Shown one piece after another: positions 59,905 through 64,000 of a stretch of 64,000 nucleotides of DNA (positions are counted from its first letter, which is position 1; each line of letters begins with the position of its first letter). A program made the position numbers and the translations under genes. The DNA is from Palsa-506 sp963755815 (GTDB lineage: Bacteria > Actinomycetota > Actinomycetes > Streptosporangiales > Streptosporangiaceae), in contig CAVWLF010000013.1 of the NCBI GenBank assembly GCA_963755815.1, positions 124,001-188,000 on the forward strand. The letters run 5' to 3'. The notes beneath the pieces are model-generated. The model was not told the origin of the DNA, ran no database searches, and worked only from the letters and a program-made list of their open reading frames with translations.

Positions 59905-61098
59905 GTGACAGGCATGAATCCGCGCGGGCCGGACCCGCAGGACCAGCCGGCCGGGAGCGAGCCTCCCGCCAGCCCGCCGCGGCCGGATGCCGGGCCGGGG
60001 ATAGTGATCGGCCGGCCGCTGGGCATCCCGGTCTATGTCTCCCCGTACTGGTTCCTGTTCGCCGCGCTGATTGTCATTTTCTACGCGGGCCTGCTCAAGG
60101 ATTCGGTGTCGGGCTCAACCACGCGGTACCTGGTGGCCGCCGCGTTCGTCGTCCTGCTCTACCTGTCCGTGCTGATTCACGAACTAAGTCACTGCGTCGT
60201 GGCGCGGGCCTTCAGCCTGCCGGTGCGCCGCATCCTGCTGTATCCCCTCGGCGGCTTGTCCGAGATCGAGCAGGAGCCGCAGACCCCGGCCCGGGCGTTC
60301 CTGGTATCCGGGGCCGGGCCGCTGCTCTCGCTCCTGCTCGCGGCACTCGGGTTCGGGATCGTCACCGTATTCGAGCCGGGCGGCATTCCGCGGATCCTGA
60401 TCGATCAGCTGGTCCTGGCGAACCTCGTGGTCGGGATCCTCAACCTGCTGCCCGGCCTGCCGCTCGACGGCGGCTGGATGCTGCGCGCGGCGGTCTGGAA
60501 GCTGACCGGCAAGCAGGGGACCGGCACGATCGCCGCGGCCTGGGCCGGGCGCGGCTTCGCCGTGGCGCTGCTCGCCTTGCCGCTCGCCTTCATCCTCAGG
60601 AACGGCGGCGGCGGCACGGCCGGCCTGGTCAACGTGCTCTGGCTGGGGGCCATCGCCGCCTTCATGTGGGTGGGCGCCGGGCAGTCGATCCGGGCCACCC
60701 GGGTCCGCGAGCGGCTGCCGGGGCTGCAGGCCCGGCGGCTCGCCCGGCGCGCCATTCCCATTCCGGCGAACCTGCCGCTGGCCGAGGCGATCAGGCGCGC
60801 GGACGCCGCGCAGGCACGTGCGCTGGTCATCGTGGACCATGAAGACACCCCGATCGCGATCGTCAACGAGACCGCCGTGATCGCGACGCCGGAGCAGCGC
60901 CGGCCGTGGATCGAGGCGGGCTCGCTGGCGCGGACCCTCGATCCGAGCCTGGTGCTGCCCGCGGACCTGTCCGGCATGGCGCTGATCGAGGCGGTGCGGC
61001 GGGCCCCGGCCAGCGAGTACCTGCTGATCGAGCCGTCCGGCCAGGTGTTCGGGGTGCTCGCGACCAGCGACCTCGATCACGCCTTCGCCGGCGCGTGA
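59905..61098 (+). CDS. Site-2 protease family (M50) with C-terminal CBS-like region
   Basis: A 397-aa membrane zinc protease. HELSH at residues 92-96 and NLLPGLPLDGGWMLRA (Asp188) are the metal ligands, set in a six-helix core. A cytoplasmic domain of about 125 residues (from RRLARRAIPIPANLPLAEAIRRA) resembles paired CBS modules, which bind adenosyl nucleotides. Such enzymes cut transmembrane substrates such as anti-sigma factors. The start is a GTG placed for leaderless translation; ATG 59914 is an alternative. The gene lies between the RecB nuclease and trmI. Confidence 0.87.
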   Translation: MTGMNPRGPDPQDQPAGSEPPASPPRPDAGPGIVIGRPLGIPVYVSPYWFLFAALIVIFYAGLLKDSVSGSTTRYLVAAAFVVLLYLSVLIHELSHCVVARAFSLPVRRILLYPLGGLSEIEQEPQTPARAFLVSGAGPLLSLLLAALGFGIVTVFEPGGIPRILIDQLVLANLVVGILNLLPGLPLDGGWMLRAAVWKLTGKQGTGTIAAAWAGRGFAVALLALPLAFILRNGGGGTAGLVNVLWLGAIAAFMWVGAGQSIRATRVRERLPGLQARRLARRAIPIPANLPLAEAIRRADAAQARALVIVDHEDTPIAIVNETAVIATPEQRRPWIEAGSLARTLDPSLVLPADLSGMALIEAVRRAPASEYLLIEPSGQVFGVLATSDLDHAFAGA

Positions 61099-61155
61099 CG
61101 CACCGCTTGTGCGCCCGGACGCACCGCTAGTCCGCCGGGGAGTGAGCGGGACCGC

Positions 61156-61161
61156 TAGCCT
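61156..61161 (+). promoter_or_regulatory. -10 box for trmI, leaderless
   Basis: TAGCCT ends 7 nt before GTG 61169. Confidence 0.45.
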
Positions 61162-61168
61162 GGCGGGC

Positions 61169-62080
61169 GTGATCCGACCGCGCCGAGGGCCATTCGTACC
61201 GGGTGAGCAGGTTCAGCTCACCGACCCGAAGGGCCGCAGCCACCTGGTTTCGCTCCAGCCAGGACGGGCCTTCCATACCCACCAGGGCTCGCTTGCCCAC
61301 GATGACCTGATTGGCCGCCAGGACGGCAGCGTGGTGACCTCGTCCGGCGGCACGGGCTATGTCGCGCTGCGGCCGCTGCTGGCCGATTTCACCCTGTCCA
61401 TGCGCCGCGGCGCCGCCGTCGTGTACCCGAAGGATGCGGCCCAGATCCTGGCCATGGCCGACATCTTCCCCGGCGCCCGGGTGCTGGAGGCGGGGGCGGG
61501 CAGCGGGGCGCTGTCGTGCTGGCTGCTGCGCGCGATCGGCGAGTCCGGCCTGCTGGTGTCCTATGAGCGCCGGCCCGACTTCGCCGAGATCGCCCGCGGC
61601 AACGTCGAACGGTATTTCGGCGCGCCGCATCCGGCCTGGCGGCTAACCATCGGCGAGTTCCCCGCGGATCCGGCCGCGGCGGACCTGGCCGAGGGCGAGC
61701 GGTTCGACCGGATAGTCCTGGACATGCTCGCCCCCTGGGAGTACGCGGAGACAGCCGCCCTCTCGCTCGGCGGCGGCGGCCTGGCCTGCTGCTACGTGGC
61801 ATCCACCACGCAGCTGTCCCGCACCGTGGAGGCGCTGCGCGAGCAGGGCAGCTTCGCCGAGCCGGCCGCGTGGGAGTCCATGGTCCGCGGCTGGCATGTC
61901 GACGGGCTGGCGGTCCGCCCGGAGCATCGCATGGTCGGGCATACCGGCTTCCTGGTGACCGCGCGACGGCTGGCTGATGGCGTCACGCCACCGCCGCGGC
62001 GGCGCCGGCCTGCGAAGGGAGCCCGCGACAGCGCGGCCTGGACGGACCGGGAGACCGGCCCGGAAGCCTCCGCCGGATGA
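61169..62080 (+). CDS. trmI: tRNA (adenine-N1)-methyltransferase TrmI
   Basis: A 303-aa SAM-dependent enzyme that methylates N1 of adenine 58 in the T-loop of tRNAs. GPFVPGEQVQLTDPKGR is the small N-terminal beta domain. VVYPKDAAQILAMADIFPGARVLEAGAGSGALSCWLLRA has the SAM-binding motif, and FDRIVLDMLAPWEYAE the catalytic Asp region. GTG 61169 is preferred over 61109: a -10 box (TAGCCT) lies 7 nt before it and the conserved protein begins VIRPRRGPF. TrmI is regularly encoded before the proteasome ATPase in actinobacteria. Confidence 0.92.
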   Translation: MIRPRRGPFVPGEQVQLTDPKGRSHLVSLQPGRAFHTHQGSLAHDDLIGRQDGSVVTSSGGTGYVALRPLLADFTLSMRRGAAVVYPKDAAQILAMADIFPGARVLEAGAGSGALSCWLLRAIGESGLLVSYERRPDFAEIARGNVERYFGAPHPAWRLTIGEFPADPAAADLAEGERFDRIVLDMLAPWEYAETAALSLGGGGLACCYVASTTQLSRTVEALREQGSFAEPAAWESMVRGWHVDGLAVRPEHRMVGHTGFLVTARRLADGVTPPPRRRRPAKGARDSAAWTDRETGPEASAG

Positions 62081-62166
62081 CAGATTTGCGCCTGGTCGTG
62101 CCCGGATTGTGACGGAGATTGCCGAGACGCAGGGCTGCGTCAGGTTACGGAAGCACCCCGGATAGG

Positions 62167-62206
62167 TAGGGTCTAGGTTAAGTCAGCTCTCGGAAGGGGT
62201 GAGGGG
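62167..62206 (+). promoter_or_regulatory. -10 box and SD of the ARC/Mpa gene
   Basis: TAGGGT (62167-62172) is a likely -10. GAGGGG (62201-62206) lies 1 nt before the ATG, with GGAAGGGG (62192-62199) just upstream at a better spacing. Confidence 0.4.
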
Positions 62207-62207
62207 C

Positions 62208-64000
62208 ATGGCCGCCCGTGATGACAGCGCCCGCGCGGGACGATACGACGACGAGGTCAAGGTCCTGACCACGCAGATCTCCTTCCTCGAAGAGGAGATC
62301 TCGGCCTTGCGCCGCCGGCTCGCTGATTCGCCCGTGCAGGCACGCCTGCTGGAGGACCGGCTCCGCGAGACCGAGGCCAGCCTGGCCAGCGTCACCGGGC
62401 AGAACGACCGCCTGGCTGGCACGCTGCGCGAGGCCAGGGATCAGATCGTCGCGCTCAAGGAAGAGGTCGACCGGCTCGCCCAGCCGCCGTCGGGATTCGG
62501 AATTTTCCTGTCGGCTTGCGAGGACGGCACGGCGGACGTCTTCACCGGCGGCCGGAAGATGCGGGTCAGCGTGAGCCCGTCCATCGAGATTGACGAGATC
62601 AAGCCGGGCCAGGAGGTCGTGCTCAACGAGGCGCTGAACGTGGTGATCGCGCAGGGCTTCGAGACGATCGGCGAGGTCGTGATGCTCAAGGAGATCCTTG
62701 AGGACGGCGAGCGCGCGCTGGTCATTTCGCACGCCGACGAGGAGCGGGTGGCCCGGCTGGCCGAGCCGCTGCGCAACTCCACCCTGCGGGCCGGGGATTC
62801 GCTGCTGCTGGAGCCGCGCTCCGGCTACGTTTACGAGCGCATCCCCAAGGCTGAGGTCGAGGAGCTCATCCTGGAGGAAGTGCCGGACATCACCTACTCC
62901 GAGATCGGCGGGCTCAGCGGGCAGATCGAGCAGATCAGGGATGCGATCGAGTTGCCCTACCTGCACGCCGACCTGTTCAAGGAGCACCAGCTGCGGCCGC
63001 CCAAGGGCGTGCTGCTCTACGGCCCGCCCGGCTGCGGCAAGACCCTGATCGCCAAGGCCGTGGCTAATTCGCTGGCCAAGCAGGTCGCGGCCAGGACTGC
63101 CGAGCTGGCCAGCCAGAACGGCGCGCCCGGCGCGCCCGGGGCGCAGGCCAAGGAGGGCAAGAGCTTCTTCCTGAACATCAAGGGCCCGGAGCTGCTCAAC
63201 AAGTACGTCGGCGAGACCGAGCGGCACATCAGGCTGGTCTTCCAGCGGGCCAGGGAAAAGGCCAGCGAGGGCATGCCGGTCATCATCTTCTTCGACGAGA
63301 TGGACTCGATCTTCCGCACCCGCGGCTCCGGGGTCTCCAGCGATGTCGAGAACACGATCGTGCCGCAGCTACTCAGCGAGATCGACGGCGTCGAGGGCCT
63401 GGAGAACGTCATCGTGATCGGTGCCTCCAACCGGGAGGACATGATCGATCCGGCGATCCTGCGGCCGGGCCGGCTGGACGTCAAGATCAAGATTGAGCGG
63501 CCGGACGCCGAGGCGGCCCGGGATATCTTCTCCAAGTACGTGGTGCGCGGCCTGCCGCTGCACCACGATGACCTGGCCGAGCACGGCGGATCGCCCGCCG
63601 CCGCGGTGGGCGAGATGATCCAGCGGGTGGTCGAGCGGATGTACAGCGAGACCGAGGAGAACCGGTTCCTTGAGGTGACTTACGCCAACGGCGATAAGGA
63701 GGTCCTGTACTTCAAGGACTTCAACTCCGGCGCGATGATCCAGAACATCGTGGACCGGGCCAAGAAGATGGCGATCAAGGAATTCCTCGAAACCGGGCAG
63801 AAGGGCCTGCGGGTCGCTCACCTGCTGACCGCCTGCGTGGATGAATTCAAGGAGAACGAGGACCTGCCGAACACCACCAATCCGGACGACTGGGCCCGGA
63901 TTTCCGGCAAGAAGGGCGAGCGGATCGTCTACATCAGGACGCTGGTCTCCGGCAAGCAGGGCACCGAGGCCGGGCGGTCGATCGACACGGTGGCGAATAC
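62208..64000 (+). CDS. mpa: Proteasome-associated ATPase Mpa/ARC (3' end cut)
   Basis: The first 597 residues of the AAA ATPase that unfolds pupylated proteins and feeds them to the 20S proteasome. An N-terminal coiled coil (about 10-85, VKVLTTQISFLEEEISAL) binds Pup. OB domains follow (FGIFLSACEDGTADVFTGG). The AAA domain has Walker A GPPGCGKT (272-279), Walker B FFDEMDS (D363/E364) and RPGRLDVKI. A Gly/Ala/Pro-rich insert of about 20 residues lies after Walker A. The window ends at GRSIDTVANT, only a few residues before the usual C-terminal Gln-Tyr-Leu gate-opening motif. Dop, Pup and the proteasome genes are expected just outside. Confidence 0.95.
   Translation, partial: MAARDDSARAGRYDDEVKVLTTQISFLEEEISALRRRLADSPVQARLLEDRLRETEASLASVTGQNDRLAGTLREARDQIVALKEEVDRLAQPPSGFGIFLSACEDGTADVFTGGRKMRVSVSPSIEIDEIKPGQEVVLNEALNVVIAQGFETIGEVVMLKEILEDGERALVISHADEERVARLAEPLRNSTLRAGDSLLLEPRSGYVYERIPKAEVEELILEEVPDITYSEIGGLSGQIEQIRDAIELPYLHADLFKEHQLRPPKGVLLYGPPGCGKTLIAKAVANSLAKQVAARTAELASQNGAPGAPGAQAKEGKSFFLNIKGPELLNKYVGETERHIRLVFQRAREKASEGMPVIIFFDEMDSIFRTRGSGVSSDVENTIVPQLLSEIDGVEGLENVIVIGASNREDMIDPAILRPGRLDVKIKIERPDAEAARDIFSKYVVRGLPLHHDDLAEHGGSPAAAVGEMIQRVVERMYSETEENRFLEVTYANGDKEVLYFKDFNSGAMIQNIVDRAKKMAIKEFLETGQKGLRVAHLLTACVDEFKENEDLPNTTNPDDWARISGKKGERIVYIRTLVSGKQGTEAGRSIDTVAN

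Overview
The window is very GC-rich, gene-dense DNA with strong third-position GC and frequent GTG/TTG starts. It carries markers of Actinomycetota: a proteasome-activating AAA ATPase (Mpa/ARC), a mabA-inhA type fatty-acid pair, DUF3090, DUF3099, PAC2 and SCO1664-family proteins, an MSMEG_4193-type phosphatase and acVLRF1. Genus cannot be fixed from sequence alone; it looks like a Streptosporangiales/Streptomyces-type soil actinobacterium. No rRNA, tRNA, transposase, phage gene or CRISPR array was seen.

Layout. 0-8.7 kb: end of leuA, a Vms1-like peptidyl-tRNA hydrolase, an ABC-F ATPase behind a leader-peptide/hairpin region, a 73-aa HTH nucleoid-type protein, an enoyl-CoA hydratase, an ABC exporter, a phospholipase D-like lipoprotein and a sulfotransferase. 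8.9-11.7 kb: an SsuABC/TauABC-type import operon. 11.7-23.7 kb: a selenium-dependent formate dehydrogenase module. It holds fdhD, then fdhA (in-frame UGA with a SECIS hairpin)-fdhB-nrfD-acyl-CoA ligase as a tightly overlapped operon, then selA-selB. moaA and a mobA-like gene at 28.7-30.4 kb could supply the molybdenum cofactor the enzyme needs. 23.8-28.5 kb: a BCS1-like AAA ATPase, a PatB/MalY C-S lyase, a FAD oxidoreductase and methylglyoxal synthase. 31-34 kb: a PadR-DrrA-DrrB efflux operon. 34-40.4 kb: DUF3099 protein, FMN 2-hydroxyacid oxidase, dodecin, TldD/TldE, then fabG-inhA. 40.5-47 kb: a peptide ABC importer with unusual gene order and a fused double ATPase. 47-64 kb: a conserved actinobacterial block (DUF1707-FHA, histidine phosphatase, DUF3090, SCO1664 family, PAC2, metH, HAD, a membrane protein, a second PadR-controlled ABC-2 system, RecB-type nuclease, site-2 protease, TrmI, ARC ATPase cut by the window end).

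How the parts fit: FdhD (sulfur transfer to the cofactor), MoaA/MobA (cofactor synthesis) and SelA/SelB (selenocysteine synthesis and insertion) all serve the FdhA selenoprotein. FdhB and NrfD would carry formate electrons to the quinone pool. selC and selD are not in the window. Other points worth attention are a probable attenuator on the ABC-F gene, a PAC2 gene with no canonical start codon, an apparent frameshift in a membrane protein gene, a decayed permease start left in the peptide-transport operon, and many promoters placed for leaderless transcripts.
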